This document shows, piece by piece, positions 25,104 through 35,204 of a stretch of 64,000 bases of DNA (positions are counted from its first letter, which is position 1; each line of letters starts with the position of its first letter). The stretch covers positions 1-64,000 of the forward strand of contig CALXYL010000010.1 in the NCBI GenBank assembly GCA_944392985.1, given 5' to 3'. The DNA comes from an uncultured Spirochaetaceae bacterium. Lineage in GTDB: Bacteria > Spirochaetota > Spirochaetia > Sphaerochaetales > Sphaerochaetaceae. The notes beneath the pieces were generated by a model, which saw nothing but the letters and a program-made list of their open reading frames with translations, was not told the origin of the DNA and ran no database searches. Made by a program: the position numbers and the translations under genes.

Positions 25104-26364
25104 ACCCCACCTCCTCTGGATCGGCGATGTACCCCATCACGGCACTTGCGGCCGCGACCTCTGGCGAGGCAAGATAGATCTCGCTCCTCACATGGCCCAT
25201 GCGCCCTACGAAATTGCGGTTCGTAGTCGAAACGCAGCGCTCCCCTTCTGCAAGTATTCCCATGTAGCCGCCAAGGCATGGCCCGCATGTCGGGGTGGAA
25301 ACAACACAGCCCGCTTCGACGAAGATATCGAAAAGGCCCTCATGCATCGCTTCAAGCCATATCCTCTGCGTAGCAGGGATGATGATACACCTCACCCCTG
25401 GTGCGATCTTCCGCCCCTTGAGGATACGCGCTGCCGCCTCAAGATCGGAAAGACGACCATTCGTGCAGCTTCCTATGACAACCTGATCGATCCTGATGTC
25501 CTTCCCATCCTTCGCGCTGTGCGTATTCTCGGGAAGATGAGGATAGGAAACCGTCGGCACGATCTGTGAAAGATCGATATCGATCGTCTTCTCGAATTCA
25601 GCATCAGGATCGGAGGCGAAGATCTTCGGCTCAGCGGCCCCATGCTCCTTCAGGTACTGGAGCGTCAGGTCATCGACGGGGAATATCCCATTCTTCGCGC
25701 CAGCCTCTATCGCCATGTTGGCAACTGTGAAGCGGTCATCCATCGTCAGGGAGTGCACACCATCACCTGAGAACTCCATCGCCCTATACAGAGCGCCATC
25801 GACACCGATCATTCCGATGATCGTGAGTATGAGATCCTTTCCGGAAACATGCGGCCTGAACTTGCCTGAAAGGCGGAAGCGGATTGTCGAAGGCACCTTG
25901 AACCACGCCTTGCCTATAGCCATGCCCGCCGCCATGTCAGTGGAGCCGACACCGGTCGAGAATGCACCAAGGGCACCATATGTACAGGTATGGCTATCAG
26001 CACCGATGACGGTATCCCCTGCAGTGACAAGCCCCTGCTCCGGCAGCAGTGCATGCTCGATGCCGACCCTGCCGACCTCGAAGTAGTTCGTGATGCCTTC
26101 CTTTGAGGCGAACGCGCGGACACATGCGCACTGCTCAGCGGCCTTTATGTCCTTGTTCGGCGTGAAATGATCGGGCACAAGCGCTATCTTCGTCCTGTCG
26201 AACACCTTGTCCTTGCCGAATCTGGGGAACTCCTTGATCGCGACGGGACTTGTGATATCATTGCCAAGCACCATGTCCAGATCAGCCATGATCAGCTGTC
26301 CCGGATGCACCTCTGGAAGCCCTGCCGCATGGGCGAGGATCTTCTCCGTCATCGTCATTGCCAT
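25093..26364 (-). CDS. leuC: 3-isopropylmalate dehydratase large subunit
   Basis: A 423-residue aconitase-family subunit. The ATG at 26364 is preferred over an upstream GTG because GGAGG is 7 bases away. The 4Fe-4S cysteines are in VIGSCTNGR and the CGPCLGG loop ([18 protein letters not shown]). [23 protein letters not shown] is the family signature. The length of about 420 matches the two-subunit homoaconitase-like branch that pairs with short LeuD. The start overlaps the leuA stop. Confidence 0.96.
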   Translation of the reverse strand: MAMTMTEKILAHAAGLPEVHPGQLIMADLDMVLGNDITSPVAIKEFPRFGKDKVFDRTKIALVPDHFTPNKDIKAAEQCACVRAFASKEGITNYFEVGRVGIEHALLPEQGLVTAGDTVIGADSHTCTYGALGAFSTGVGSTDMAAGMAIGKAWFKVPSTIRFRLSGKFRPHVSGKDLILTIIGMIGVDGALYRAMEFSGDGVHSLTMDDRFTVANMAIEAGAKNGIFPVDDLTLQYLKEHGAAEPKIFASDPDAEFEKTIDIDLSQIVPTVSYPHLPENTHSAKDGKDIRIDQVVIGSCTNGRLSDLEAAARILKGRKIAPGVRCIIIPATQRIWLEAMHEGLFDIFVEAGCVVSTPTCGPCLGGYMGILAEGERCVSTTNRNFVGRMGHVRSEIYLASPEVAAASAVMGYIADPEEVGYEG

Positions 26365-27959
26365 CACTCGACCTCCTTATCGGTGTGTCCAACAAGCATA
26401 TCGTTATCAAATGTGAGCGTTGACGTCTTGTTGCCACCGGATATCGAGGAGCTGCCGCCTTCAAGCATACGGTTCACAGCCGCGAGGCAGGCGAGTATCG
26501 AAGCCTCGATAACATCCGTGGAGACACCGCGTCCGCGGTATACGCCGCTTCCATCTGATATCTTCACAAGCGCTTCGCCGAGCGCGTCGCGATGTTCCGT
26601 CACAGCCTGGAGCTGGTAGTCATCAAGGGAGAACGGATGGCGGATGATCTTCTCAACCGCCCTGAGCGACGCATAGACAGGGCCGGTTCCAGTTGCGACA
26701 CCCTCGATGATCTTATCGCCGTTCTTAAGCGCGATGCATGCCGTGGACGTGATCTTGTTGCCGCTGTTCACGACGTAGGACGAGAGCGTCCACGTCTGCT
26801 TAGCGACCGCTTCAGTGGCCTCGACAAGCGCCACAATGTCGCGATCAGTGACATTCTTCTTCCTGTCGCAGAGGTTCTTGAACTCCTCGAAGAGCCTTGC
26901 CACATCCGCTTCAGGAAGCACATATCCAAGCTCATCGAGCTTCTTCGAGAAAGCATGCTTGCCTGAGTGCTTGCCAAGGACGTAGTTCGTCTTGACGACG
27001 CCGACGCTTTCCGGGGTCATGATCTCGTACGTCTTTGAATTAGCCATCATGCCATGCTGATGGATTCCTGACTCATGGGCGAATGCATTGTCCCCCACTA
27101 TGGCCTTCGACGGGAAGATCCTCACACCGGTGATGGATGAAAGGAGACGCGCTGAGCGGCAGAGCTCCTCCGTCCTGATTCCCGTCTCGGTGTCATAGAG
27201 ATCCGGTCGGGTCTTCATCGCCATCACAACCTCTTCCAGCGCAGTGTTTCCCGCCCTCTCGCCAATTCCGCAGAGGGTGCATTCAATCTGCCTTGCGCCG
27301 GCCATGACACCCGCGAGGCTGTTTGCGGCTGCAAGCCCGAGATCATCATGGCAGTGCATCGAGATGATTGCCTTGTCGATATTCGGAACCCTGTTCCTGA
27401 CAGCCGACACCATCTCCGTGATATCCCCAGGGGATGCGTAGCCAACGGTATCGGGAAGATTGATCGTCGTCGCGCCTTCCGCGATAGCGGTCTCAACGAC
27501 ACGGCACATATAATCCAGATCGGTACGTGTCGCATCCTCAAGGGAGAACTCGATATCAGGGCAGAGGGAACGGGCATAGCGCACAGCTTCCCTGATCCTT
27601 TCAACAGCCTCGTCCCTCGTCATCCTGAGCTTATACTGCAGATGAAGGTCCGATGTCGCGAGGAATACGTGGATACGTGGTTTTCTGGCCCTCTTCACAG
27701 CATTCCATGCGGCATCGATATCCTTTGTGAGAGCACGGGCAAGGGAGGCCACGGTCACATTGTCCACAGCCTTGGAAATAGCCTCGACGCTCTCGAAATC
27801 CCCAGGGGATGAAATGGCAAAGCCGGCTTCTATGATATCCACGCCTAGTGTCTCAAGCTGCTTTGCTACCCTGATCTTCTCCTCCAGGTTCATGCTGTAA
27901 CCAGGAGCCTGCTCTCCATCGCGGAGCGTGGTATCGAATATATAGATCCTCTCTGCCAT
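26364..27959 (-). CDS. leuA: 2-isopropylmalate synthase
   Basis: A 531-residue enzyme condensing acetyl-CoA with 2-ketoisovalerate, the committed step to leucine. The catalytic barrel begins [33 protein letters not shown] and [20 protein letters not shown] follow, with metal-binding HCHDD ([16 protein letters not shown]). The C-terminal part (about 390-520) is the regulatory domain that binds leucine, so feedback inhibition is likely in addition to attenuation. GGAGGGGAAGG precedes the start. Confidence 0.96.
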   Translation of the reverse strand: MAERIYIFDTTLRDGEQAPGYSMNLEEKIRVAKQLETLGVDIIEAGFAISSPGDFESVEAISKAVDNVTVASLARALTKDIDAAWNAVKRARKPRIHVFLATSDLHLQYKLRMTRDEAVERIREAVRYARSLCPDIEFSLEDATRTDLDYMCRVVETAIAEGATTINLPDTVGYASPGDITEMVSAVRNRVPNIDKAIISMHCHDDLGLAAANSLAGVMAGARQIECTLCGIGERAGNTALEEVVMAMKTRPDLYDTETGIRTEELCRSARLLSSITGVRIFPSKAIVGDNAFAHESGIHQHGMMANSKTYEIMTPESVGVVKTNYVLGKHSGKHAFSKKLDELGYVLPEADVARLFEEFKNLCDRKKNVTDRDIVALVEATEAVAKQTWTLSSYVVNSGNKITSTACIALKNGDKIIEGVATGTGPVYASLRAVEKIIRHPFSLDDYQLQAVTEHRDALGEALVKISDGSGVYRGRGVSTDVIEASILACLAAVNRMLEGGSSSISGGNKTSTLTFDNDMLVGHTDKEVE

Positions 27960-27974
27960 CCTTCCCCTCCGTCC

Positions 27975-28979
<1,005 letters not shown>

Positions 28980-29516
28980 TTATCTATCGCCTTCGTCTCC
29001 GAAGGTTGTTTCCGAAATCGGTCTCGAACCACGTTCGAGAGCTGTTATTCCAGTCCTGACGAGCTCGACAATGCCATATGGCCTCGCAAGCTCCAGAAAG
29101 GACTCCAGTTTATCGAGGGACCCAGTAAGCTGCATCGTTATCGTTGTCGGTGTCACATCAAGGATCTTCGCCTTGAATATCTCCCCGATCTCGACGATTG
29201 CACCGCGGGAAGCGCTGTCCGCCTTGATCTTCACAAGCACGAGCTCCCGCTGAATGGAGCCGCTTCGGGTCATCTCATAGACCTTTATGACATCGACCAG
29301 CTTCTCAACCTGCCTGATGATCTGCTCAACAATCTGCCTGTCCCCTGTCACGACGATTGTGATGCGGCTTCTGGAAGGATCCTCCGTCTCACCCACAGAG
29401 AGGGAATCGATGTTATAGCCACGGCGCGAGAAGAGGGCTACGACCCTCATCAGTACGCTCGGCCTGTTGTAGACAAGGATCGCAAGCGTATAGCTGTTCT
29501 CATTCCCATATACCAT
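28980..29516 (-). CDS. ilvN: Acetolactate synthase small (regulatory) subunit
   Basis: A 178-residue regulatory subunit. The start at 29516 is supported by GGAGG 7 bases upstream. An N-terminal ACT domain (LAILVYNRPSVLMRVVALFSRRGYNIDSLSVGETEDPSRSRITIVV) senses valine, and the C-terminal domain (GIVELVRTGITALERG) is the ALS_ss_C type. It is the first structural gene after the attenuator, while its catalytic partner is near the end of the same operon. Confidence 0.95.
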   Translation of the reverse strand: MVYGNENSYTLAILVYNRPSVLMRVVALFSRRGYNIDSLSVGETEDPSRSRITIVVTGDRQIVEQIIRQVEKLVDVIKVYEMTRSGSIQRELVLVKIKADSASRGAIVEIGEIFKAKILDVTPTTITMQLTGSLDKLESFLELARPYGIVELVRTGITALERGSRPISETTFGDEGDR

Positions 29517-29530
29517 CCCAGAACCTCCAG

Positions 29531-29568
29531 AAAACAAAAATGCCCGCGGTTTTCATTGCACCACGGGC
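29531..29568 (-). terminator. ilv operon attenuator terminator
   Basis: On the minus strand GCCCGTGGT pairs with ACCGCGGGC around a 9-base loop and is followed by ATTTTTGTTTT. It lies 15 bases before ilvN. Its 5' arm can alternatively pair with ACCACGG (complement of 29592-29598) to form an antiterminator. Confidence 0.9.
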
Positions 29569-29598
29569 TTACACATCACCATATGCTCAAACCGTGGT

Positions 29599-29664
29599 TC
29601 AGCATCTAATGACGAGTACGGATAGAAGGAGAGCTGAAGAAATAGATGATGGTCTGTCATTCAT
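29599..29664 (-). CDS. ilvL: Branched-chain operon leader peptide
   Basis: A 21-codon frame preceded by AGGAGGAGACAGGA. It reads MNDRPSSISSALLLSVLVIR followed by one Cys. Eight codons are Ile, Leu or Val, with the run ALLLSVLVI near the end. The antiterminator arm starts directly after its stop codon, and the terminator follows 31 bases later. This is the layout of ribosome-mediated attenuation as in ilvGMEDA and leuABCD leaders. Scarce charged tRNA would stall the ribosome and favour readthrough. Confidence 0.88.
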   Translation of the reverse strand: MNDRPSSISSALLLSVLVIRC

Positions 29665-29695
29665 TCCTGTCTCCTCCTTGATTGCGATTTACCTT

Positions 29696-29725
29696 CTTAT
29701 ACGGCAACAGACGCAATAATGTCAA
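29696..29725 (-). promoter_or_regulatory. ilv-leu operon promoter
   Basis: On the minus strand TTGACA, 18 bases, TATAAG. Transcription would begin near 29689, about 25 bases before the leader-peptide start. Confidence 0.8.
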
Positions 29726-29772
29726 CAAACCCTGAGTAGAAAATGCAGGAATATGCAGAAAAATGCATACGA

Positions 29773-29838
29773 TCACTTCTTCTTGACCAAGGCCCAGATA
29801 ATCACGCCTCCAAGAAGGCATACGATGATCGCTTCCAT
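29773..29838 (-). CDS. Small membrane peptide after HAD gene
   Basis: A 21-codon frame whose ATG directly follows the HAD gene stop (TGAATG), which suggests translational coupling. It encodes MEAIIVCLLGGVIIWALV followed by KKK: one membrane helix with a positive cytoplasmic end. There is no separate Shine-Dalgarno site. It could be a small membrane protein of unknown role or a chance frame; no homology can be seen by eye. Confidence 0.35.
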   Translation of the reverse strand: MEAIIVCLLGGVIIWALVKKK

Positions 29839-30426
29839 TCAGATGAAGGGACGGAAGAACGCTTCAGCCCTTGCCTCCCTGTCCTCCCCCGCATACAGAA
29901 GCGCGGTGATTCCAAGTTCCGATGCAGCTGCTGTGTTCTCCTCCCTGTCATCGGTGAAGAAGGTATCGCTGTAGCTGTATCCTTCCTCGGTGCAGATGAT
30001 ACGCCAAAATGCCTTCTCAGGCTTTGACATATGGATGATATGGGAGGCATAGAGACAGTCGAAATGCTCCAGCGGCTTTTCATCCATCATCTTGATATAC
30101 TCCCAATGGGGATGGAAGGTGTTGGAGCCGACAACGCACCTGTGGCCGTTTGCCCGAAGCGCATCCACTGTGCTGAGCATCGGAAGATTGACTGTAGGAT
30201 GGAAGAACGTGAGGAAAAGATCCTCCGTAATCGCGACAGAGTATTTGTCCTCAAGATGCCTGTAGTAGTCGTCACAGGACATGTAGCCATCCATAAGCGC
30301 CATCTCATACTGGCCATAATCCGTTCGGAGATCCCTGTAGCTGACGCCGATCGTATCCGCAATACCCTTAAGCGTCCTTATATTCTGGAGGATGACCTCC
30401 CCCATATCGAAGATGAAAAGGCTCAT
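29839..30426 (-). CDS. HAD-superfamily hydrolase
   Basis: A 195-residue HAD protein resembling YihX-type sugar phosphatases. The start at 30426 gives MSLFIFDMGEVILQN, where motif I is DMGEV; the usual nucleophile-x-D pattern is therefore changed, with Gly-Glu after the first Asp-Met. Motif II is VVGSNT, Lys is in SKPEKAFW, and motif IV is FFTDDREEN. The loss of the second motif-I Asp may mean altered activity. A leaderless promoter precedes it. It may be co-transcribed with the 21-residue peptide. Confidence 0.75.
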   Translation of the reverse strand: MSLFIFDMGEVILQNIRTLKGIADTIGVSYRDLRTDYGQYEMALMDGYMSCDDYYRHLEDKYSVAITEDLFLTFFHPTVNLPMLSTVDALRANGHRCVVGSNTFHPHWEYIKMMDEKPLEHFDCLYASHIIHMSKPEKAFWRIICTEEGYSYSDTFFTDDREENTAAASELGITALLYAGEDREARAEAFFRPFI

Positions 30427-30438
30427 GTTCTGATGATA
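30427..30438 (-). promoter_or_regulatory. -10 box for leaderless HAD gene
   Basis: TATCAT (complement of 30433-30438), with extended TGC, ends 6 bases before the ATG at 30426; no ribosome site. Confidence 0.6.
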
Positions 30439-30497
30439 GCACATGAAACATCATTCATGTCATACAATTATATTGATGAAAGACCGGTGCTCCGGTA

Positions 30498-30526
30498 TTC
30501 AAACTCATTCCCATTGCAAGTATAAT
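30498..30526 (+). promoter_or_regulatory. Amino acid ABC operon promoter
   Basis: TTCAAA (30498-30503), a 17-base spacer and TATAAT (30521-30526). It gives a short leader containing GGAGG before the ATG at 30550. Confidence 0.7.
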
Positions 30527-30549
30527 CGCAGCAACGGAGGATACCCGTC

Positions 30550-31359
30550 ATGAAGAAGATTCTTTCTGTATCATTTATCGCGCTGGTCGCGTCGTCACTG
30601 CTCTTCGCTGGTGGCGCAACGGAATCAGGAGAGGATACATCCTTTGCGGATGTGCAGGAGAAATGCACGTTCATCCTCGGTCTGGATGATTCATTCCCGC
30701 CCATGGGATTCAGATCCGAAAGCGGGGAGATCGTCGGTTTCGATATCGACACGGCAAAGGAAGTCGCATCACGCCTCGGCGTAGAGCTCGTAGCACAGCC
30801 GATTGACTGGAACTCAAAGGAGCAGGAGCTTGCAACCGGCAATATCGACTGCATCTGGAACGGATTCACCGTCACGCCGGAAAGGGAGAAGGTGATGATC
30901 TTCTCCGAGCCATACCTGAGGAATGCTCAGGTTGTCGTGGTTCGCTCGGACAGCCCGTTCCAGACGCTTGATGACCTAGCGGGAAGCACGATCGGAGTAC
31001 AGGCGGGTTCCTCTGCGCAGGAAGCGATTGAGGACACACCGGGCTTCAGCGAGTCACTGGATGAAGTCGTGGAATTCCGCGACAACCTCACTGCATTGAT
31101 GGATCTCGAGATCGGTGGCCTTGATGGTGTCGTGATGGATCTTGTCGTCGCGAATTACAGCATCCAGACCTCTGGAAAGGATTTCAGGGTCCTTGACGAG
31201 ACGCTGACAGAGGAGGAATATGCCATCGGATTCAGGAAAGGCGACGTGGCTCTCCGCGATGCTGTCAACATGGAGCTTGAGGCAATGGCCGCCGATGGGA
31301 CTCTGGCCGGCATCTCCGCATCCTGGTTCGGATCGGATATCACGGTCGTAGGGAAATAG
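30550..31359 (+). CDS. Polar amino acid ABC transporter substrate-binding protein
   Basis: A 269-residue periplasmic binding protein. The signal peptide MKKILSVSFIALVASSLLFA leads into GGATESGE, a spirochaete-like mature start without a lipobox Cys. The SBP_bac_3 fold is clear: FILGLDDSFPPMGFRSESGEIVGFDIDTAKEVASRLGVELV, then WNGFTVTPEREKVMIFSEPYL and VQAGSSAQEAI. The family binds amino acids such as glutamine, histidine or cystine; the ligand is not assigned. It is the first gene of a three-gene operon. Confidence 0.92.
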   Translation: MKKILSVSFIALVASSLLFAGGATESGEDTSFADVQEKCTFILGLDDSFPPMGFRSESGEIVGFDIDTAKEVASRLGVELVAQPIDWNSKEQELATGNIDCIWNGFTVTPEREKVMIFSEPYLRNAQVVVVRSDSPFQTLDDLAGSTIGVQAGSSAQEAIEDTPGFSESLDEVVEFRDNLTALMDLEIGGLDGVVMDLVVANYSIQTSGKDFRVLDETLTEEEYAIGFRKGDVALRDAVNMELEAMAADGTLAGISASWFGSDITVVGK

Positions 31360-31364
31360 GATAG

Positions 31365-32000
31365 ATGCAGGGACTGCTGCTGCAGATGCTCGAGGGGACT
31401 GTCACGTCCCTTCAGATATTCTTCCTCACGCTGCTTTTCTCCCTTCCGCTCGGCTTTGTCGTAGCGAAGGGGAGAATGGCCTCGTTTGCCCCTATCAGAT
31501 GGATTACCGATCTCTATATACAGATAATGCGCGGAACCCCTCTGATCCTGCAGCTGATCTTCGTTTACTTCGCTCCGTTCTACGTATTCGGCACTTCCTA
31601 TGACAGGTTCACTGCGTGCATTGTCGCGTTCGTGATCAACTACAGCGCGTACTTCTCGGAGATATACCGCTCTGGACTGCAGTCGATCGACAGAGGACAG
31701 CATGAAGCGGCGAAGGTTCTGGGCTTCTCAAAGGCATACACATTCTTCCATATCATCCTGCCACAGGTGGTGAAGAGGATACTGCCAGCCCTGGGAAACG
31801 AGGTCATCACGCTTGTCAAGGATACTGCGCTGGCACAGACTATCGGGGTAGCTGAGCTATTCCGTGTTGCACAGACTGCATCCTCAAGGGAATTCTCGAC
31901 AGTCCCGATCTTCATCGCAGGCATCTTCTATTTCATAATGAACTACATCGTCTCCAGGCTGTTCGCCATCGGAGAGAAGAAGCTGGAATACTACAGGTGA
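31365..32000 (+). CDS. Amino acid ABC transporter permease
   Basis: A 211-residue HisM/GlnP-type permease. It opens MLEGTVTSLQIFFLTLLFSLPLGFVVA and contains YIQIMRGTPLILQLIF, then the EAA loop QHEAAKVLGFSKAYTFFHIILPQVVKRILPALGNEVITLVKDTAL. About five membrane helices. It starts 5 bases after the binding protein stop. It probably forms a homodimer, since no second permease is present. Confidence 0.93.
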   Translation: MQGLLLQMLEGTVTSLQIFFLTLLFSLPLGFVVAKGRMASFAPIRWITDLYIQIMRGTPLILQLIFVYFAPFYVFGTSYDRFTACIVAFVINYSAYFSEIYRSGLQSIDRGQHEAAKVLGFSKAYTFFHIILPQVVKRILPALGNEVITLVKDTALAQTIGVAELFRVAQTASSREFSTVPIFIAGIFYFIMNYIVSRLFAIGEKKLEYYR

Positions 32001-32005
32001 GCGCT

Positions 32006-32767
32006 ATGAAGGAGATGATAAGGCTTTCCGGTCTGAGGAAATCATTTGGCAGCCTTGATGTGCTGAAGGATATTTCATTCACCCTCGAGGAGGGAAGCGT
32101 CCTATCCATAATAGGCCCTTCGGGGTCGGGGAAGTCGACAACACTGAGGATCATAACCCAGCTGGAGAAGGCAGATGATGGCTCTCTGGAGATCGCGGGG
32201 CACACGCTTTTCTCATCGGTAATGGGAAAGGCCGTTTACGCGCGCCCAGAGGAAGAGCGCCTGATCGGGCTCAAGACAGGGCTTGTATTCCAGAACTTCA
32301 ACCTCTTTCCCCACTTCTCCGTTCTGAGGAATATCACGGAAGCGCAGAGAGCGGTACTGAAAAGGCCGAAGGAATACGCCGAGGAGAAGGCGATGAAGCT
32401 GCTGGAGAAGATGGGCATTGCGGACAAGGCCAGGCAATACCCCTACCAGCTCTCAGGTGGACAGCAGCAGCGCGTATCCATTGCCCGTGCGCTTGCGCTT
32501 GATCCCGAGGTCCTCTTCTTCGACGAACCGACCTCAGCCCTCGATCCGGAGCTGACACGCGAGATACTGAAGGTCATCAGGGAGCTTGCGGAGGAAAGGA
32601 TGACAATGGTTGTCGTCACGCATGAGATGCACTTCGCAAGGGCGATATCCGACCATGCGATCTTCATGGATCGGGGCGTGATCGTAGAACAGGGAAGCCC
32701 TGATGAGCTCTTCGGCAACCCGAAGGAAGAGAGAACAAGGCAGTTCATCGCCTCGTTTGAGGACTAA
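32006..32767 (+). CDS. Amino acid ABC transporter ATP-binding protein
   Basis: A 253-residue GlnQ-type ATPase. The start at 32006 has CAGGTGAG upstream. Walker A is GPSGSGKST, the signature LSGGQQQRVSIARALALDPEV, Walker B VLFFDEPTSALDPE, and the switch His is in VVVTHEM. The insert FSSVMGKAVYARPEEERLIGLKTG between Walker A and the Q loop is a bit long. The stop overlaps the convergent deacylase gene by 4 bases. Confidence 0.95.
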   Translation: MKEMIRLSGLRKSFGSLDVLKDISFTLEEGSVLSIIGPSGSGKSTTLRIITQLEKADDGSLEIAGHTLFSSVMGKAVYARPEEERLIGLKTGLVFQNFNLFPHFSVLRNITEAQRAVLKRPKEYAEEKAMKLLEKMGIADKARQYPYQLSGGQQQRVSIARALALDPEVLFFDEPTSALDPELTREILKVIRELAEERMTMVVVTHEMHFARAISDHAIFMDRGVIVEQGSPDELFGNPKEERTRQFIASFED

Positions 32768-34308
32768 AGAACCTCCCCTGACCTGGGATGGTAAGAGCGG
32801 CCATCCATCAGGCAGGGCTTCCCTCCGACCATGATCACTGAAAAGCCGCGGTTGCTGTCCCCGTCCGCCTCAAGCGCGTCCGGATCGAAAAGCACGAGGT
32901 CTGCCTTATAGCCTTCCTTTATGTATCCCCTATCCTTCAGCCCCAGCTTGTCGGCATTCTCCCCTGTCATCTTCCTGATAGCCTCAGGCAGCGTCATGAC
33001 CTTCTCCTTCATCGTGTATCGCGCGAGATACTCCACCGTTGAATGGAATGAGCGCGGATGGGGGATCGGGGAGGAGTAGAGAGCATCGGTTCCGAAAGAG
33101 ACCAGCGGATGCGACATGATCAGGCGGAGGTTGTCCTCAGACTGCGTTACATCGCTCATGACAGCAAGCCCCGTCTCATCCGCAAGCAGATCGAACAATG
33201 CGGACAGCGGATCCTTGCACGCTTCCCGCCCTATCTCGGAAAGCGTCTTGCCAGCGCAGTCCGGCCTGCTTTCCAGATACATCACCGAAATATCATCAGG
33301 GCCAGCCATCTCATACACGCTGTCCCAGCCGCATGGATGCATGATCTCATCGATCATCTCCAACCTCTCATTCTCCAAGGAGAGCGCGAGGCGCTGCTCG
33401 AAACGTGTGCGTGAGAGTATATGCGGTGGAAGAAGCGAGAAAAGGCTTGTCGATCCATAGGCATATGGATACTGATCGGCCTTGACATCAATGCCCCTTG
33501 CCCTCGCGTCCTCAAGCATGCGCAGCATCTGGGGAACCTTATGCTGGTTGCTGCGGCCGATCGCCTTCAGATGGGACACCTCCAGCCTGACGCCAGTCCT
33601 TTCCGCAAGCGAAAGCACCTCTTCAAGCGATGCGATGACATCATCCCCTTCGCATCTATGATGCACGGCGAAGAGCTTATCATGCTTCCTGACGACACGG
33701 AGCAGCGCCTCAAGCTCATCATGACGGGCAAAGAGGCATGGAGAATAATACAGGCCCGAGGAGAACCCCCATACCCCTGCACTGAGAAGATCGTCAAGCA
33801 TCGAGCACATGGCGCTTATTTCAGCACCTGTCGCTTCCCGGCCCGCATCCTCGCCCATCGCGGCATAGCGCAGCGCCGTATGGGAAGCGAGGAATGCTTC
33901 GTTGATGCCTATTCCATCCCGCATGAGGACTGCCCGATAACCATCATAGTCCTTCCAGGACCAGTCATCATACGTGCCAAGGACATCCTCCACTGCATCA
34001 TGGAGAGCTTCGCCGCTGTTGGGGAAAACGCCGATGCCGCAGTTTCCGGAGACATCGGTCACAATCCCCTGCCCGATCTTCGCCTTCATATCCCTGTCCC
34101 TCAGCACCTGGAGATCAGTATGTGTATGCATGTCGATGAAGCCGGGCGCAAGGACAAGGGATGAGGCATCTATGACAGAACGGGAACGGGAGATCCCCTC
34201 GCTGCCGATGAATGCGATCCTGTCCCCGAATACAGCAAGATTCGCCCTGTAGGGCTCACAGCCAGTGCCATCAACGATCAGGGCATTGCGGAACATGAAA
34301 TCATACAT
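32764..34308 (-). CDS. N-acyl-D-amino-acid deacylase (D-aminoacylase)
   Basis: A 514-residue amidohydrolase. The N-terminus FRNALIVDGTGCEPYRANLAV, the metal site GFIDMHTHTD, VSGNCGIGVFPN with the bridging Cys, HHRCEGD, EVSHLKAIG and VSFGTDALYSS follow the D-aminoacylase order. It hydrolyses N-acyl-D-amino acids or similar N-acyl compounds in the cytoplasm. It overlaps the upstream HTH/Fic-like gene by 8 bases, so the two share a promoter at 35205-35233. The neighbouring amino acid transporter may feed it, but it is on the opposite strand. Confidence 0.9.
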   Translation of the reverse strand: MYDFMFRNALIVDGTGCEPYRANLAVFGDRIAFIGSEGISRSRSVIDASSLVLAPGFIDMHTHTDLQVLRDRDMKAKIGQGIVTDVSGNCGIGVFPNSGEALHDAVEDVLGTYDDWSWKDYDGYRAVLMRDGIGINEAFLASHTALRYAAMGEDAGREATGAEISAMCSMLDDLLSAGVWGFSSGLYYSPCLFARHDELEALLRVVRKHDKLFAVHHRCEGDDVIASLEEVLSLAERTGVRLEVSHLKAIGRSNQHKVPQMLRMLEDARARGIDVKADQYPYAYGSTSLFSLLPPHILSRTRFEQRLALSLENERLEMIDEIMHPCGWDSVYEMAGPDDISVMYLESRPDCAGKTLSEIGREACKDPLSALFDLLADETGLAVMSDVTQSEDNLRLIMSHPLVSFGTDALYSSPIPHPRSFHSTVEYLARYTMKEKVMTLPEAIRKMTGENADKLGLKDRGYIKEGYKADLVLFDPDALEADGDSNRGFSVIMVGGKPCLMDGRSYHPRSGEVL

Positions 34309-35197
34309 CCTGAATCACCTTATATGAATCGTGTATCCTGCGTTCGATGAAATGGGAGAAGTCCCCATAGTTGCCCCTTTTCACGGCAAGGGAGAAAGCC
34401 GCTTTCGCCTCATCTCCTCCTTCCTTGTCAAGAAGAGGGGGAAGGATCCCGTTCCTAAGCAGTTCCCCACAGAGCATCAGATAAGCAAAGAGCGCAGGAT
34501 ACTCCTCGTATGGCCTGACACGGAGAATGGATGCATAGAGAAGCACCGCGGACGTGATGCCCTGGAAGCTCCTCCAGGAATTCTCATACTGAAGGAACAG
34601 CGTCTCCATCTGCACGGGGACAGCAGCATTGTCCCCTTCCCTTACCGGATAGACCGCGAAGCCGCTGCGGTACTCCTCCGCGTCAAGGTCATCGATGCCC
34701 TGAAGAAGCCTGGCATGCATCCTGCGGGCATCCGATTCAGTCCATTTCTCATGGCTTGCTGCAAGAGAGAAGAGCACCGAACGCGCATTGACGAGGATGA
34801 GATGGCTTTCCAGGGGAAGATGAGGAACGAGGCGTCCGGAGAGGATGGCTTTCGCGTCCTTGTCGGAGACAACCATGCCATCAAGCTCGAGAAGCACCCT
34901 GAAGCTCTGCCGGAGGATTCCCGCGAAGGCGGATGATTCCAGAAGGGATCTATCAAGCGGGGTTCTCTCCATCAGGCGGCGGAGAGCATCGACATCCACA
35001 GTTCCAGGGCGTATATCAAGCGCCTTGAATCTCCTGAGCACCCTGCCATCCCTGGGCTTGGGTGTATCGGAAGGGATCGTCCAGGACCAGCCCAGCTTGA
35101 TCGCACCATCGATACGCCCTTCTGCGCAGAGGATCCTGATGCGCCTGTCCGAAATGCCCCACTTGGCAGCTGCCTCTTTCACGTCAATATATTTCAT
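34301..35197 (-). CDS. Excisionase-type HTH protein with degenerate Fic-like domain
   Basis: A 298-residue protein. Residues 1-50 form a MerR/excisionase-type winged helix (MKYIDVKEAAAKWGISDRRIRILCAEGRIDGAIKLGWSWTIP). The rest resembles a Fic fold: an early LLELDGMVVSDKDAKAIL segment, then RVRPYEEYPALFAYLMLCGELLRNGILPP at about 225-255, where the catalytic loop should be. The His is replaced and the DGNGR core is missing, so AMP transfer is unlikely. It probably acts as a DNA-binding regulator of the deacylase operon. The Fic relation is inferred by eye. Confidence 0.6.
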   Translation of the reverse strand: MKYIDVKEAAAKWGISDRRIRILCAEGRIDGAIKLGWSWTIPSDTPKPRDGRVLRRFKALDIRPGTVDVDALRRLMERTPLDRSLLESSAFAGILRQSFRVLLELDGMVVSDKDAKAILSGRLVPHLPLESHLILVNARSVLFSLAASHEKWTESDARRMHARLLQGIDDLDAEEYRSGFAVYPVREGDNAAVPVQMETLFLQYENSWRSFQGITSAVLLYASILRVRPYEEYPALFAYLMLCGELLRNGILPPLLDKEGGDEAKAAFSLAVKRGNYGDFSHFIERRIHDSYKVIQDV

Positions 35198-35204
35198 AAT
35201 TGGT

